This document shows positions 36,823 through 46,440 of a stretch of 64,000 nucleotides of DNA, piece after piece. Positions within the stretch are counted from its first letter, which is position 1, and each line of letters starts with the position of its first letter. The notes under the pieces were generated by a model, which worked only from the letters and a program-made list of their open reading frames with translations, searched no databases and was not told where the DNA came from. Both the position numbers and the translations under genes were made by a program. Where the stretch lies: NCBI RefSeq assembly GCF_000230675.1, contig NZ_AGIK01000001.1, positions 1,054,001 through 1,118,000 on the forward strand. Direction: 5' to 3'. The DNA is from Synechococcus sp. WH 8016. GTDB taxonomy: Bacteria; Cyanobacteriota; Cyanobacteriia; PCC-6307; Cyanobiaceae.

Positions 36823-36844
36823 GCCAGAGTTTTCACTGGCTTTT
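36823..36844 (+). terminator. Possible hairpin after ssb
   Basis: GCCAG (36823-36827) and CTGGC (36836-36840) can pair around an 8-nt loop and are followed by TTTT. The stem is short and lies over the end of the reverse 64-aa gene, so its function is doubtful. Confidence 0.3.
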
Positions 36845-37027
36845 GTCAGAAAATTGTTCTGAAGCGCGCAACAGCAGCTGCCCCAGCTCTCGCTCCAGGG
36901 CCGCTAAATCCAGTCTTAATTCGGGCCAGCGGCCACGATCAATTTGTTCGAGCAGCCAAGCGCGATCCGTCTCCAGCTGAGCAATCAGCACACGGGTTTC
37001 TAGAGGCTGCTCGGACGGGTTGTTCAT
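36833..37027 (-). CDS. Small hypothetical protein
   Basis: Protein of 64 aa (MNNPSEQPLETRVLIAQL, then AWLLEQIDRGRWPELRLDLAALERELGQLL). It reads as one long amphipathic helix pair with no membrane segment. The start codon (ATG 37027) is close to the forward DUF2854 gene. The composition is coding-like, but the function is not apparent; a helical bundle or coiled-coil partner protein is likely. Confidence 0.6.
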   Translation of the reverse strand: MNNPSEQPLETRVLIAQLETDRAWLLEQIDRGRWPELRLDLAALERELGQLLLRASEQFSDKSQ

Positions 37028-37094
37028 GATTCTTGGACTCCTGCACCCATCCTGCAGCCCTCTTGGTCACAATGGCTTCAATGCACGGGCCCCC

Positions 37095-37661
37095 ATGAAC
37101 GAGCTCATTTCGCCCGGAAGTCTGATCACCATCGCTGGCGGTGTCCTCACCGTGGTTGGTGCTTTGGCCTACGGAGCTGGCAATGCCAATCTCAGCCTGC
37201 CCACCATCTTTTACGGAATTCCCATCTTTCTCGGGGGCCTCGCGCTCAAATCCTCTGAGCTTCCCCCAGCACGCCGGGTGACACCCAAACCACAATTTCG
37301 CGCAGAACGCGAGGCGGCGTCTCCAGAACTGGTCAAACTGCTTAATGACGTCACGCGCTGGCGCTATGGGCAGAAAGCACACCTCGAGAGCTCTCTTGAA
37401 GCACTGAAACTGTGGGATGAGGACAAGCCTTCTCAGCTCCTGGAAGTCGAAGAGATCTGCGGTGATGCTGGATATGGCTTAAGGATGCGCTTTGCTTGCG
37501 AAGCCGTGGGTCTCGAGCGTTGGCAAGAACGTCGCGAGCGCCTGGGACGCTTTTTTGCCAAAGGGCTTAAAGCGCAAATCATCCCGCTGGAAAACGATCA
37601 GCTGGATTTAACCCTGCTTCCCAAGAGTGAGGCCACGACAGGCGAGCATGGAGAGCCCTGA
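37095..37661 (+). CDS. DUF2854-family membrane protein
   Basis: Protein of 188 aa from ATG 37095 ([15 protein letters not shown]). Two hydrophobic segments ([19 protein letters not shown] and [15 protein letters not shown]) are followed by a soluble domain ([42 protein letters not shown]). This matches the DUF2854 family shared by cyanobacteria and chloroplasts, function unknown. The open frame extends upstream to 37020, but the ATG at 37095 fits the family start. argB follows 11 bp later. Confidence 0.82.
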   Translation: MNELISPGSLITIAGGVLTVVGALAYGAGNANLSLPTIFYGIPIFLGGLALKSSELPPARRVTPKPQFRAEREAASPELVKLLNDVTRWRYGQKAHLESSLEALKLWDEDKPSQLLEVEEICGDAGYGLRMRFACEAVGLERWQERRERLGRFFAKGLKAQIIPLENDQLDLTLLPKSEATTGEHGEP

Positions 37662-37672
37662 GCACCTGCAGC

Positions 37673-38530
37673 ATGGATGATTCCCTCCGGGTCTCCGTCC
37701 TGAGCGAGGCCCTTCCCTACATCCAACGATTTGCTGGACGGAGAATCGTTGTCAAGTACGGCGGCGCGGCCATGGTCCACGCAGAGCTACGCGATGCGGT
37801 GTTTCGCGACATCGCCCTGCTGGCAAGTGTGGGAGTGCAACCCGTGGTGGTGCATGGCGGAGGCCCAGAGATCAACACCTGGCTCAAGCGGCTCGATATT
37901 CCCTCCGAGTTTCGCGACGGATTGCGGGTCACCGATGCCGACACGATGGACGTGGTGGAGATGGTGCTTGTCGGCCGAGTGAACAAACAGATCGTCAATG
38001 GACTCAACCGACTGGGAGCTTGCGCTGTAGGCCTCAGCGGTAGTGACGGCCGACTGGTGGAGGCACGTCCCTGGGGGGATGGAAATCATGGCTTGGTCGG
38101 CGACGTGGCACGGGTCAATCCCGATGTGTTGGAACCACTTCTGGCGCGGGGATACATTCCGGTGATTTCAAGCGTGGCTGCCAACCTGGAAGGGGAATCT
38201 CACAACATCAATGCCGACACGGTTGCTGGTGAGCTTGCCGCTGCACTGGAAGCGGAGAAATTGATTTTGCTGACGGACACCCAAGGAATCCTTCGTGATC
38301 GCGACAATCCCGACTCCTTGATCCAACAACTGAGGCTGTCCGAGGCTCGGCAATTGATTCACGAGGGCGTTGTGGCCGGTGGGATGACGCCCAAAACCGA
38401 ATGTTGCATCCGTGCCCTAGCTCAGGGGGTAGCGGCAGCGCACATCGTGGATGGTCGTGTCCCCCATGCCCTTCTCCTTGAAGTCTTCACCGATGCCGGC
38501 ATCGGAACGATGGTTCTCGGCCGCGGTTAA
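37673..38530 (+). CDS. argB: Acetylglutamate kinase
   Basis: Phosphorylates N-acetylglutamate, the controlled step of arginine synthesis and the target of PII signalling in cyanobacteria. The 285 aa show [55 protein letters not shown] and [13 protein letters not shown]. The C-terminal region has the hexamer/arginine-feedback features of plant-type enzymes ([16 protein letters not shown]). It is probably co-transcribed with the following DUF3153 gene (3-bp gap). Confidence 0.96.
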   Translation: MDDSLRVSVLSEALPYIQRFAGRRIVVKYGGAAMVHAELRDAVFRDIALLASVGVQPVVVHGGGPEINTWLKRLDIPSEFRDGLRVTDADTMDVVEMVLVGRVNKQIVNGLNRLGACAVGLSGSDGRLVEARPWGDGNHGLVGDVARVNPDVLEPLLARGYIPVISSVAANLEGESHNINADTVAGELAAALEAEKLILLTDTQGILRDRDNPDSLIQQLRLSEARQLIHEGVVAGGMTPKTECCIRALAQGVAAAHIVDGRVPHALLLEVFTDAGIGTMVLGRG

Positions 38531-38533
38531 TCG

Positions 38534-39625
38534 ATGACCAATGCCATGGCAGCCGCAGAAGCCGCTCTGGAGCGTGGCGACTACGGCCAATGCATCGCCC
38601 TGCTGGAGCCCCTCGCAGAAGCCAACCCGATCAGCGACAGTCGAGGCGCTGAGATCCGCATGCTGATGGTCACAGCTTGGATGGGAAAGGGGGATGAAAA
38701 CAAGGCGCTGAGCACCTGCCGACTGCTCACCCGTTGCAAGGATCCAGATCTGCGCATCAGGGCGCGGCAATTGCTGGATGTGCTGGAAGCGCCAAGCCTG
38801 GAAAGACCTGCGAATTGGTCGATGCAATTGCCAACCTTGGAGATGGATCCGCGTGTTGGCAAACGATCCAAGTTGTTCAATCGCCGCAAACTGCCGCCGC
38901 CGCCGCCATCCCCTCCAACCGGTCCAACCCGTGCGCCAGCAGGCTTTGCATTGCTGGTGATCGCCGTGCTGGTGGGGCTCACGCTCTTGTTGAGCGGCTG
39001 CGTACGCATCACTGCAGACCTCAACCTCCCAGGACCAGACAGGGTGGAGATGGCTTGGACGATCGATAGCCGCAGTGGCCTCAACCTTCCATGGCAGGAC
39101 GCGTTCAGTCGTGAGCTGAGGGTGATGAATCTGCCGTGGAAGATTCGCAACGCAGGCCATGGTCACCTGGAGGTGAAGGCACCGACTCAAACCAGTGAAG
39201 ACGCCGCTGCACTCCTCAGCCAAACCGTGGAAGCAGCGGGACGCACGGCAGGCCTTTCATTGCCAGCACCCACCCTCCAGCTGACAGAGCGCAACTGGCT
39301 GGTGGGGCTTAAGCAGGAGCTACTTTTGGAACTCGATCTAAGCGCTCTTGAGAGCCTCAATGAGCTGCAAATCGCAATACGCCTTGGGGAGCAAGCGAGC
39401 TTGCGCAGCTTGCAAAGCAGCCCTGCCGTGGCAAGCAAAAATGCCAAGGGCGAGCTCATCTGGCCGCTCAGGATTGGCGTTCAGAATCGTTTGCAATGGA
39501 GTCAGTGGCGTTGGAGCCGGCTCGGATTGGGCGGTCTCGCGATCTTGGCGCTGCTCGTGTTGACGGCCAGCCTGCAACGGCTCCGATTGCTGATGGGTTT
39601 CGGCTACCCGGAATTACCGTCTTGA
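38534..39625 (+). CDS. DUF3153 membrane protein with N-terminal TPR-like region
   Basis: Protein of 363 aa. The N-terminal roughly 80 residues form a TPR-like helical pair (AEAALERGDYGQCIALLEPLAE, KALSTCRLLTR), then a Pro-rich linker. A membrane helix follows (ALLVIAVLVGLTLLLSGCVRI, about 138-158), resembling a lipobox context. A DUF3153-type periplasmic/lumenal domain comes next (ADLNLPGPDRVEMAWTIDSRSG), and a second helix near the C-terminus (GGLAILALLVLTASL). Function unknown. The TPR-like addition suggests a partner-binding role on the cytoplasmic side. Confidence 0.78.
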   Translation: MTNAMAAAEAALERGDYGQCIALLEPLAEANPISDSRGAEIRMLMVTAWMGKGDENKALSTCRLLTRCKDPDLRIRARQLLDVLEAPSLERPANWSMQLPTLEMDPRVGKRSKLFNRRKLPPPPPSPPTGPTRAPAGFALLVIAVLVGLTLLLSGCVRITADLNLPGPDRVEMAWTIDSRSGLNLPWQDAFSRELRVMNLPWKIRNAGHGHLEVKAPTQTSEDAAALLSQTVEAAGRTAGLSLPAPTLQLTERNWLVGLKQELLLELDLSALESLNELQIAIRLGEQASLRSLQSSPAVASKNAKGELIWPLRIGVQNRLQWSQWRWSRLGLGGLAILALLVLTASLQRLRLLMGFGYPELPS

Positions 39626-39627
39626 GT

Positions 39628-41919
39628 TCAGAGCTGCAGCGGGTCTGGATCAACAGCCAGGGCCACCCCACTGGGCAAGCCATCCCATAGAGAGCTGCCG
39701 GATGGCAAAGGCAAGGCCGAAGCTTGGGGCCCATGCAACAACAACTGCCAGCGGCTGCGACCAGCAACCCGTGCCACCGGAGCTGGAGCTGGACCGATGA
39801 GCTGCCAACCAGAGTCCTTGCAACCGGGTCGAAGCTGTTCCGCCAACACGGCAGCTGCCGTCGCCGTTGCGGATGCAGATGTCCCAGACAATCGCAACAC
39901 GCAAGCCCTGGCAAAGGGCACCAATCCAGCATCGCGTCGCTCCACGGCTTCCTCCTCCAGAAAACGCTCATAACGCCCATCCACTAAATGCAAAATCACC
40001 GGATGATCGGGGCTGTAGGTCTGAACGAGCACTTGCCCTGGACGCTCACCACGACCAGCCCTGCCAGCCAGTTGCAACAACAACTGAAGCGCCTGCTCCC
40101 CAGCGCGAAGATCGGGACGATGCAACAGGCCATCAGCCGCCAACACGGCCGCAAGCGTGACGCGCGGCAGGTCCATCCCTTTTGCCAACATTTGCGTCCC
40201 CACCAACACATCCGCTTCGCCAGCGGCAAATTGATCCAACAAGCGCCGATGGCCGTCGCGTCCCCCGGTGGTGTCCCGGTCAAAGCGCAGCAATCGCAGT
40301 CCTTCCAACTCAGACTCCAGCTGTTCCAAAACCCTTTGAGTCCCAGCGCCAAAGGGCTTAAAAGCCGTAGAACCACAGTGCCCGCAGCTCGTCGTCACCG
40401 GGGCTCGATGATCACACCAGTGGCAACGCAGCCACTGTTGAGCGGTGCTTTTCCCATGAACGGTTAGCGCCACATCGCAGTGGGGACACTGCATCACCTC
40501 CCCACAGCTTCGGCAGCTCAAAAACGTGCTGTATCCACGACGCGGTACCAAGACAACCGCCTGTTCCCCTTGTTCAGGAAGTTTCGACAAGCGATCCATG
40601 AGCGCCCTGCTGATTAAGCGGCGATGGCCATCGGCCAGCTCATGGCGCATGTCAATGATCTGCACCGGCGGCAAAGGCTGATCAGAGATGCGCTGTTGAA
40701 GCCGCGCTAAAGCCAGCGGACCGTCTGGAGCGAGCTGAATCCAGGTCTCAAGAGAGGGGGTGGCGCTACCCAGCAACACACGCCCTCCCTCCCGTTGCAC
40801 TCTCGCCATCGCCAGGTCACGGGCGTGATAGCAGGGCATCGGGGATTCCTGCTTGTAAGAGCTGTCATGCTCCTCGTCCAACACGATCAAACCCAGGGGG
40901 CTGAGCGGCAGAAAGATGGCTGAACGGGTGCCAACGATGACGAGCGGCCCCTCTGCTTCGAGGCTGTTGCGCCAGGTGCGTACCCGTTCCCGTTCCGTGC
41001 AACCGCTGTGATATTCGAGCACGCGTGACCCAAATCGACGTCGACAGCGATCGACCAGCTGGGGGATCAGACCAATTTCTGGTGTTAGCACCAACACATG
41101 CCGCCCTGCGGCCAACTCATCGGCAGCCAGCTGGAGATAGACCTCGGTCTTCCCTGAGCCGGTGATCCCCCAAAGCAGCACACCCCCACCTTCCGGCTGA
41201 TTTTTAAGGGTTTCGATCGCAATCGTCTGCTCGTCGGTAAGGGTTCTCGGCACTTCCATCTCCGAAACAACTCCCAGCGACGGCGGACTTGGTTGGGCAT
41301 CCGTAGCGAGACGCAACTCACGAACCAGCCGTTCCCGGCGCACCAGGGCTTGCACGATTCCTGATTGAAAGCCTGCCGCTACCAGGTCTCGCTGCCACGC
41401 TCCTCCCCCCAACTCCTGCAACTTGACCACCAAGCAGGCCTGCCGCGCCGGCAAATCAGCATCCAAACCAGCCTCCAAACCAGCGTTGCTATCAGGCAAC
41501 GACACCCACCACAGCCTGCGTTCCTTCACGCTGGCGACAACGCGCTGACCAAGCCAGCCGGGAGGAAGCGCTGCTTTCAGCATTCGAAACGGGCTGGTGT
41601 GGCAACGCTGCGCCATCTCCTCAAGCCACGATCTCCATGACTGTCCAACAGCAGCCTGTTGAAGGAGAGCCTCGACCGGCTGGAGCGCACGCTTTTCATC
41701 CACAGACGGCCTGCGGCAGGCCGTGACCAAACCCTGCATGCGACGACCACGAAGAGACACCTGAACCAGGTCCCCTAAACGGACATTCAGCTGCTTGCCA
41801 TCGCTGTAGGTGAAGGTGCGACCATCCCGCCCAGCCTCGAGCCAAACATCAACCACCACTGAAACTGGCGGCGGACGGACGGGATTTTTTGAAAAATCGG
41901 TTATTGGGGTTGCGTTCAT
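39628..41919 (-). CDS. priA: Primosomal protein N' (replication restart helicase)
   Basis: Superfamily 2 helicase of 763 aa that restarts stalled forks. The N-terminal DNA-binding domain (to about 230) is followed by Walker A (LLWGITGSGKTEVYLQ), the DEEH-type box (LIVLDEEHDSSYKQ) and GSATPSLET. Eight zinc-binding cysteines lie in CRSCGEVMQCPHCD and CHWCDHRAPVTTSCGHCGS. C-terminal helicase motifs are VLVGTQMLAKGMDLPRV and QLAGRAGRG. It starts at ATG 41919, with about 320 bp of non-coding DNA before the sigma-factor gene. Confidence 0.95.
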   Translation of the reverse strand: MNATPITDFSKNPVRPPPVSVVVDVWLEAGRDGRTFTYSDGKQLNVRLGDLVQVSLRGRRMQGLVTACRRPSVDEKRALQPVEALLQQAAVGQSWRSWLEEMAQRCHTSPFRMLKAALPPGWLGQRVVASVKERRLWWVSLPDSNAGLEAGLDADLPARQACLVVKLQELGGGAWQRDLVAAGFQSGIVQALVRRERLVRELRLATDAQPSPPSLGVVSEMEVPRTLTDEQTIAIETLKNQPEGGGVLLWGITGSGKTEVYLQLAADELAAGRHVLVLTPEIGLIPQLVDRCRRRFGSRVLEYHSGCTERERVRTWRNSLEAEGPLVIVGTRSAIFLPLSPLGLIVLDEEHDSSYKQESPMPCYHARDLAMARVQREGGRVLLGSATPSLETWIQLAPDGPLALARLQQRISDQPLPPVQIIDMRHELADGHRRLISRALMDRLSKLPEQGEQAVVLVPRRGYSTFLSCRSCGEVMQCPHCDVALTVHGKSTAQQWLRCHWCDHRAPVTTSCGHCGSTAFKPFGAGTQRVLEQLESELEGLRLLRFDRDTTGGRDGHRRLLDQFAAGEADVLVGTQMLAKGMDLPRVTLAAVLAADGLLHRPDLRAGEQALQLLLQLAGRAGRGERPGQVLVQTYSPDHPVILHLVDGRYERFLEEEAVERRDAGLVPFARACVLRLSGTSASATATAAAVLAEQLRPGCKDSGWQLIGPAPAPVARVAGRSRWQLLLHGPQASALPLPSGSSLWDGLPSGVALAVDPDPLQL

Positions 41920-42238
41920 GACACGTTTTTTTTAAAATAAAACTGTTGGACAGCTCAATAGCTGTTGTTGGAACCAGCAGAGTTCCTTCCAAAGGGAAGA
42001 TCCGAAGTTCGAGCCATGGGATTCCATGAAGCCGACCGGTCTGAGAATGCCCTTGACAGTTCTGCATCGGACCACTCCAGCTCTCTCAACTTTGCTTAAC
42101 GCTCCGCGTTTTTCTTTGCGCACCGTTTCTATGACGGGAAGGTGACGCCACAAAAGCAACGGCCTCCATCAGGCTGGTTGCCCTGACTGTTGATGACATT
42201 CGCCTCCTGTCCCGCTCTCTCCCTCGTTACTGACCGCC
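41920..42238. other. Intergenic region between priA and sigma factor gene
   Basis: Non-coding stretch of 319 bp between divergent priA and the principal-type sigma factor. It holds a T/A-rich run beside the priA start (about 41925-41942), a perfect inverted repeat at 41950-41965, and a TTGACA hexamer at 42053 without an acceptable -10 element 16-18 bp later. It probably contains promoters for both genes and a long 5' leader for the sigma gene. No small RNA or gene is recognised. Confidence 0.5.
41950..41965. promoter_or_regulatory. Perfect 6-bp inverted repeat near priA start
   Basis: ACAGCT and AGCTGT are separated by CAAT, 31-46 bp upstream of the priA ATG. It could be a short hairpin in the priA leader or a protein binding site. 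It is too short to assign to a named regulator. Confidence 0.35.
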
Positions 42239-43570
42239 ATGAGTCCTGCCGCGACCAAATTGGCACAGGCCAAAGCAAAACCAGCGCCTTCGATCGTGAT
42301 GCTGGCCGATGAAAAAGGTCAGCCAAAGCTGGTGAAGGCCAAAGCAAAGCCTGCCTCGAAAGCCAAAACCGCCACAAAAGCCAGCACGAAAACAAAAGCA
42401 AGCAAAACCAGCACAAAAGCCAAAACCAGCAAGGCCAGCAGCAAAGCAAAAGCCACCGCTCCTGCCGCCAACCTGGACACATCAGCTGATCAATTGCTGG
42501 CTGCGGCGGCGACAACCGCAACCGCGGTGAAAGCCACTGAAACGGCAGCTGCAAAGGCCAAAGATGCCAAAGCAGAAGCGAAAGCCAAGGTCTTAGCGAG
42601 CATCAAAGTTGGGCCTAAAGGCGTCTACACCGAAGACTCCATTCGGGTTTACCTGCAGGAAATCGGACGCATTCGCCTCCTGCGTCCGGACGAAGAGATT
42701 GAATTGGCTCGCAAAATTGCGGACCTGCTGCATCTCGAGGAACTAGCTGCGCAATTTGAGAGCGATAACGGCAAACTTCCTGACACCAAGGAATGGGCAG
42801 CACTGGTTGAGATGCCAGTGATCCGTTTCCGCAGACGGCTGATGCTCGGCCGACGCGCCAAAGAAAAAATGGTGCAATCGAACTTGCGCCTGGTGGTATC
42901 GATCGCCAAGAAATACATGAACCGAGGCCTGAGCTTTCAGGACCTCATTCAGGAAGGCAGCCTCGGTCTCATTCGTGCTGCAGAGAAATTCGATCATGAA
43001 AAGGGGTACAAGTTCTCGACCTATGCCACCTGGTGGATCCGTCAGGCGATCACCCGTGCCATTGCCGATCAGTCGCGAACCATCCGACTACCCGTTCACC
43101 TTTACGAGACCATTTCAAGGATCAAGAAAACCACCAAGGTTCTCAGCCAGGAATTTGGTCGCAAGCCAACAGAGGAAGAAATCGCTGAATCGATGGAAAT
43201 GACCATCGAAAAATTGCGATTTATCGCCAAGAGTGCACAGCTCCCAATCTCCCTCGAAACCCCCATCGGCAAAGAAGAGGATTCACGACTGGGCGACTTC
43301 ATCGAAGCCGACATCGAGAATCCAGAGCAAGATGTTGCCAAAAACCTTCTTCGAGAAGACCTTGAAGGAGTTCTTGCAACGCTGAGCCCCCGTGAGCGTG
43401 ATGTCCTACGTCTTCGCTATGGCCTTGACGATGGACGCATGAAAACATTGGAAGAGATTGGACAAATCTTTGATGTAACCCGCGAACGGATTCGTCAAAT
43501 TGAAGCCAAAGCTCTGCGGAAATTACGCCATCCCAACAGGAATGGAGTTCTGAAGGAATACATCAAATAG
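42239..43570 (+). CDS. rpoD: Principal-type sigma-70 factor with Lys/Ala-rich N-terminus
   Basis: Sigma factor of 443 aa. Residues from about 128 on are a complete sigma-70: region 1.2 ([19 protein letters not shown]), 2.1-2.4 ([43 protein letters not shown]), 3 ([14 protein letters not shown]) and 4.2 ([29 protein letters not shown]). The first roughly 115 residues are a low-complexity Lys/Ala/Thr/Ser tail resembling histone H1 C-termini, replacing region 1.1. The level of region 2-4 conservation suits the primary (group 1) factor; a group 2 paralogue cannot be excluded. It ends in a strong terminator. Confidence 0.93.
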   Translation: MSPAATKLAQAKAKPAPSIVMLADEKGQPKLVKAKAKPASKAKTATKASTKTKASKTSTKAKTSKASSKAKATAPAANLDTSADQLLAAAATTATAVKATETAAAKAKDAKAEAKAKVLASIKVGPKGVYTEDSIRVYLQEIGRIRLLRPDEEIELARKIADLLHLEELAAQFESDNGKLPDTKEWAALVEMPVIRFRRRLMLGRRAKEKMVQSNLRLVVSIAKKYMNRGLSFQDLIQEGSLGLIRAAEKFDHEKGYKFSTYATWWIRQAITRAIADQSRTIRLPVHLYETISRIKKTTKVLSQEFGRKPTEEEIAESMEMTIEKLRFIAKSAQLPISLETPIGKEEDSRLGDFIEADIENPEQDVAKNLLREDLEGVLATLSPRERDVLRLRYGLDDGRMKTLEEIGQIFDVTRERIRQIEAKALRKLRHPNRNGVLKEYIK

Positions 43571-43601
43571 CACGCCAAGCTTCAGCTGGCAGCTTGACCA
43601 T

Positions 43602-43626
43602 CCCCTGTCTTTGACAGGGGTTTTTT
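43602..43626 (+). terminator. Rho-independent terminator of the sigma factor gene
   Basis: Perfect 8-bp stem CCCCTGTC (43602-43609) and GACAGGGG (43613-43620), loop TTT, followed by TTTTTT (43621-43626). It lies 31 bp after the sigma factor stop codon. Confidence 0.93.
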
Positions 43627-43786
43627 AGTGCCCCACAGCAAAGCTCTCTCAACAGCCCACTGAAATCTATCCCAAATGCACACTCCCTTCAGTTAAACAC
43701 TATGAGCTAATCACTATCAATCAATCATACTTCCATCAACTCAACCCACAAAACCAATAACAAACAAGCAACGATCGATCAAACGA

Positions 43787-44143
43787 ATGGACAGCAACAT
43801 TAGAAACTCATCCAGTGATTTCCTGGCAGCTCTGGAGTCACTGAAGAAAGCAAGACTTGTGACCCATGCCTTCATGACGCATGACCACCAATTCAAGGGC
43901 CTAACGGAAGCCGAACAAAACAGCTTGCACAACAACATCACGCCATTCTTCAATGCAATCTTTGAGATCGAAGACAGAATTTTGGCCTGGTATCGCGAAT
44001 TTCATCCAGATCTCACAGACGATGACGACTTAATCGAGTCAATCGAAAAGGAACTTGACTACGAAACACTTCTTTCCGAAAAAGGGAAATTAGACCTAGA
44101 AAAACTTTTCAAAGAGAATTCCGATATTGGCACCCATAGCTAA
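43787..44143 (+). CDS. Hypothetical acidic protein
   Basis: Protein of 118 aa, all-helical in appearance: SSDFLAALESLKKARLVTHAF, TPFFNAIFEIEDRILAWYREF, and an acidic end (DDDDLIESIEKELDYETL). No membrane segment or signal peptide. It is preceded by a 160-bp AT-rich gap after the sigma-factor terminator, and the flanking DNA is visibly more AT-rich than most of the window. It is probably strain-variable. Function unknown. Confidence 0.65.
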   Translation: MDSNIRNSSSDFLAALESLKKARLVTHAFMTHDHQFKGLTEAEQNSLHNNITPFFNAIFEIEDRILAWYREFHPDLTDDDDLIESIEKELDYETLLSEKGKLDLEKLFKENSDIGTHS

Positions 44144-44249
44144 GAAAGCGACAAGCCATTCGAGCTTGAACACTTAAGCTTAAAATTCAAAATTAAAATT
44201 CCAGGGCTTGAGATTCAACGCTCGTCCATAAACGATTATGAATATCAGC

Positions 44250-44705
44250 TTATGCCTCATCCTCGATGCATTCGGTGAATTCTTGAAAAGCCCGTTTCAA
44301 TCGTTCCACAGGAGTTTCTGAAGGCGGACACTCTTGAGATGTGTTGCGTGCATAGACCTGAAGAAGCCGAGGATCAGGATCAAGAATGGAGGCCACGGCG
44401 GCTTTATAAACCACAACATTTTTTTGTGACGTCAGGCCCTCTAGATAAGGCTGCAATTCCCACGGCTGATCAGAGCTGGTTTGAATCACACTGAGTGGAC
44501 GTATCAATTGGTATGCCCGTTCACCATCTGGATCGGTTGTATTCCTCAGCCGCGCCATCAAGACACCGCCGCTGCTTAACAGAATCAATTTGATCGTGCC
44601 CTCATTCAAAAGCGGCAAAAAAGGGAGGACCTCCTTGGCCGACGTTGCCTGATCCAGAGCAGGCAGACCGTCCTTACGAACTCCGTTAACCACAGGCCCT
44701 GGCAT
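44250..44705 (-). CDS. Conserved hypothetical protein
   Basis: Protein of 151 aa with a beta-rich middle (EGTIKLILLSSGGVLMARLRN, RAYQLIRPLSVIQ) and a C-terminal acidic helix (VERLKRAFQEFTECIEDEA). It includes KNVVVYKAAVASILDPDPRLLQVYAR, which recalls small cyanobacterial DUFs. No signal or membrane helix. It is divergent from hemC, with 137 bp between the starts holding the hemC promoter region. Function unknown. Confidence 0.7.
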   Translation of the reverse strand: MPGPVVNGVRKDGLPALDQATSAKEVLPFLPLLNEGTIKLILLSSGGVLMARLRNTTDPDGERAYQLIRPLSVIQTSSDQPWELQPYLEGLTSQKNVVVYKAAVASILDPDPRLLQVYARNTSQECPPSETPVERLKRAFQEFTECIEDEA

Positions 44706-44842
44706 GGCAATCGCTCATCTGTGTTGAATCGTAAAGCTGAGCGCCCTGACAAGGCGACTGAGAGGCATGCCAATTTTCATAGACATCCACGTGACAGCGG
44801 GGGGCACGTCTGCGTAATCTTGCGGACTGAAGTCTCTCAAAC

Positions 44843-45793
44843 ATGGCCCTCGAGCATCTGCGCATCGCCTCACGCCGCAGCCAGCTGGCCATGGTTCAGA
44901 CCAATTGGGTCAAAGCAGAACTTGAAAAAGCCCACCCCGGTCTCGACATTTCTGTTGAGGCCATGGCAACCCAGGGAGACAAAATCCTCGACGTTGCCCT
45001 AGCGAAGATCGGAGATAAGGGCTTATTCACCAAAGAGCTGGAAGCTCAAATGCTGGTGGGCCGTGCCGAGATCGCTGTTCACTCCCTCAAAGACCTCCCT
45101 ACAAATCTCCCCGAAGGGCTGATGCTGGGTTGCATCACCGAACGGGAAGACCCCGCCGATGCCTTAGTGGTGAACAGCAAAAATGCTGAGTACACACTGG
45201 AGACACTCCCAGAGGGTTCGGTTGTTGGAACGAGCTCGTTACGCCGCCTAGCCCAACTGCGCTACCACTACCCCCATCTTCAGTTCAAAGACGTTCGCGG
45301 GAACGTCATTACCCGACTTGAGAAACTCGACTCAGGCAATTACGACTGTTTGATCTTGGCCGCCGCTGGACTCAGCCGACTCGGCTTCGGCGATCGAATT
45401 CACCAAAGCATCCCCGGAAACATCTCTCTCCATGCGGTGGGTCAAGGAGCTTTAGGGATTGAATGCGTCTGCGATCGTCCCGAAGTGATGGAGCTGATTC
45501 AAGTGCTAAACCATCCACCAACCGCAGCTCGCTGCTTAGCGGAACGAGCCTTCCTGAGGGTGCTTGAGGGCGGTTGCCAAGTGCCCATCGGCGTAAACAC
45601 CCAAATTGAAGGTGACACCATCCAGCTCACGGGAATGGTGGCCAGCCTCGATGGCAAGCGGCTGATCCGTGACGAGCAGGCTGGCCCCATCGCCGATCCT
45701 GAAGCGGTGGGACGAGATCTCGCCCATAAGCTCAAAGATCAAGGAGCTGGCGAGATCCTTCAGGAGATTTTTGAACAGGAGCGGAGCCAGTGA
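44843..45793 (+). CDS. hemC: Porphobilinogen deaminase (hydroxymethylbilane synthase)
   Basis: Polymerises four porphobilinogens to hydroxymethylbilane, the shared precursor of heme, chlorophyll and B12. The 316 aa contain [50 protein letters not shown], and the dipyrromethane-cofactor Cys in [13 protein letters not shown]. All expected motifs are present. The L,D-transpeptidase gene is convergent downstream (9 bp). Confidence 0.97.
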   Translation: MALEHLRIASRRSQLAMVQTNWVKAELEKAHPGLDISVEAMATQGDKILDVALAKIGDKGLFTKELEAQMLVGRAEIAVHSLKDLPTNLPEGLMLGCITEREDPADALVVNSKNAEYTLETLPEGSVVGTSSLRRLAQLRYHYPHLQFKDVRGNVITRLEKLDSGNYDCLILAAAGLSRLGFGDRIHQSIPGNISLHAVGQGALGIECVCDRPEVMELIQVLNHPPTAARCLAERAFLRVLEGGCQVPIGVNTQIEGDTIQLTGMVASLDGKRLIRDEQAGPIADPEAVGRDLAHKLKDQGAGEILQEIFEQERSQ

Positions 45794-45802
45794 TCGCTGG
45801 TT

Positions 45803-46345
45803 TCAACGCTTAATTTCCACTGCCATTCCCACTTCCACGTGGTCATACAGCTGCTGAACATGCGCATTCAACATGCGCACACAGCCGTTGGATACGGCTG
45901 CTCTGGTTTTGACCCAATGGGGCCAGGGAGTGCCATGAATACCAAATTGATTGGGTCCACTGCGCAGGAAGCCAATCCAGCGATGGCCCAATGGGCTGTT
46001 AGGTCCACGTTTGGGATGCAGCTTCCCTGACTTGGTGCTCTGGTACTGAGGATTCATCATCATGTTTTCGACCTTGAACACCCCAGAGGGTGTTGGGGTC
46101 TTGGGATCACCGATCGCCACGGGCCATGGGCCATGGGTCTGCCCCTGGCGCACAACACTGATTTGCCTGCGGCCCAGATCCAACACAACGCGACCCTCCA
46201 CTGGCGAACGAACAGCCATTGACACTTGGGTGGGCTGGAATGGGTTGGGCTGGGATCGAGACAGCGCTGGAGCCGCCACGAGAAGAGAGGAAGCGAGCAA
46301 CGCCACCGGGAGGCCAGGGACGCAAGCGGTGCATTTGAGACTCAT
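45803..46345 (-). CDS. L,D-transpeptidase (YkuD family), exported
   Basis: Protein of about 180 aa with a signal peptide (GLPVALLASSLLVAAPALS) and a YkuD catalytic domain. The lower part has FGIHGTPWPHWVKT (catalytic His) and AVSNGCVRMLNAHV (S-x-G-C-x-R, nucleophile Cys). It forms 3-3 peptidoglycan cross-links or attaches proteins. Either ATG 46345 or ATG 46405 could be the start; the shorter gives a more typical signal peptide. It works at the cell wall, as do pgeF and ftsI in this window. Confidence 0.88.
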   Translation of the reverse strand: MSLKCTACVPGLPVALLASSLLVAAPALSRSQPNPFQPTQVSMAVRSPVEGRVVLDLGRRQISVVRQGQTHGPWPVAIGDPKTPTPSGVFKVENMMMNPQYQSTKSGKLHPKRGPNSPLGHRWIGFLRSGPNQFGIHGTPWPHWVKTRAAVSNGCVRMLNAHVQQLYDHVEVGMAVEIKR

Positions 46346-46440
46346 GAGCAGACAGCCAAGACTCACTGGTCTCAACGTATGCACTGTGCGAAAAAAAAAC
46401 CGCACACTGCGAGCAGTGAAACCTTAAGGATTTAAGAAAT

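Noticed and set aside
42053-42058. TTGACA as a -35 box for the sigma gene
   Set aside because: No acceptable -10 hexamer at 16-18 bp downstream.
41920-42238. Possible tRNA or small RNA between priA and the sigma gene
   Set aside because: No cloverleaf or T-loop sequence was found; nothing beyond the short inverted repeat.
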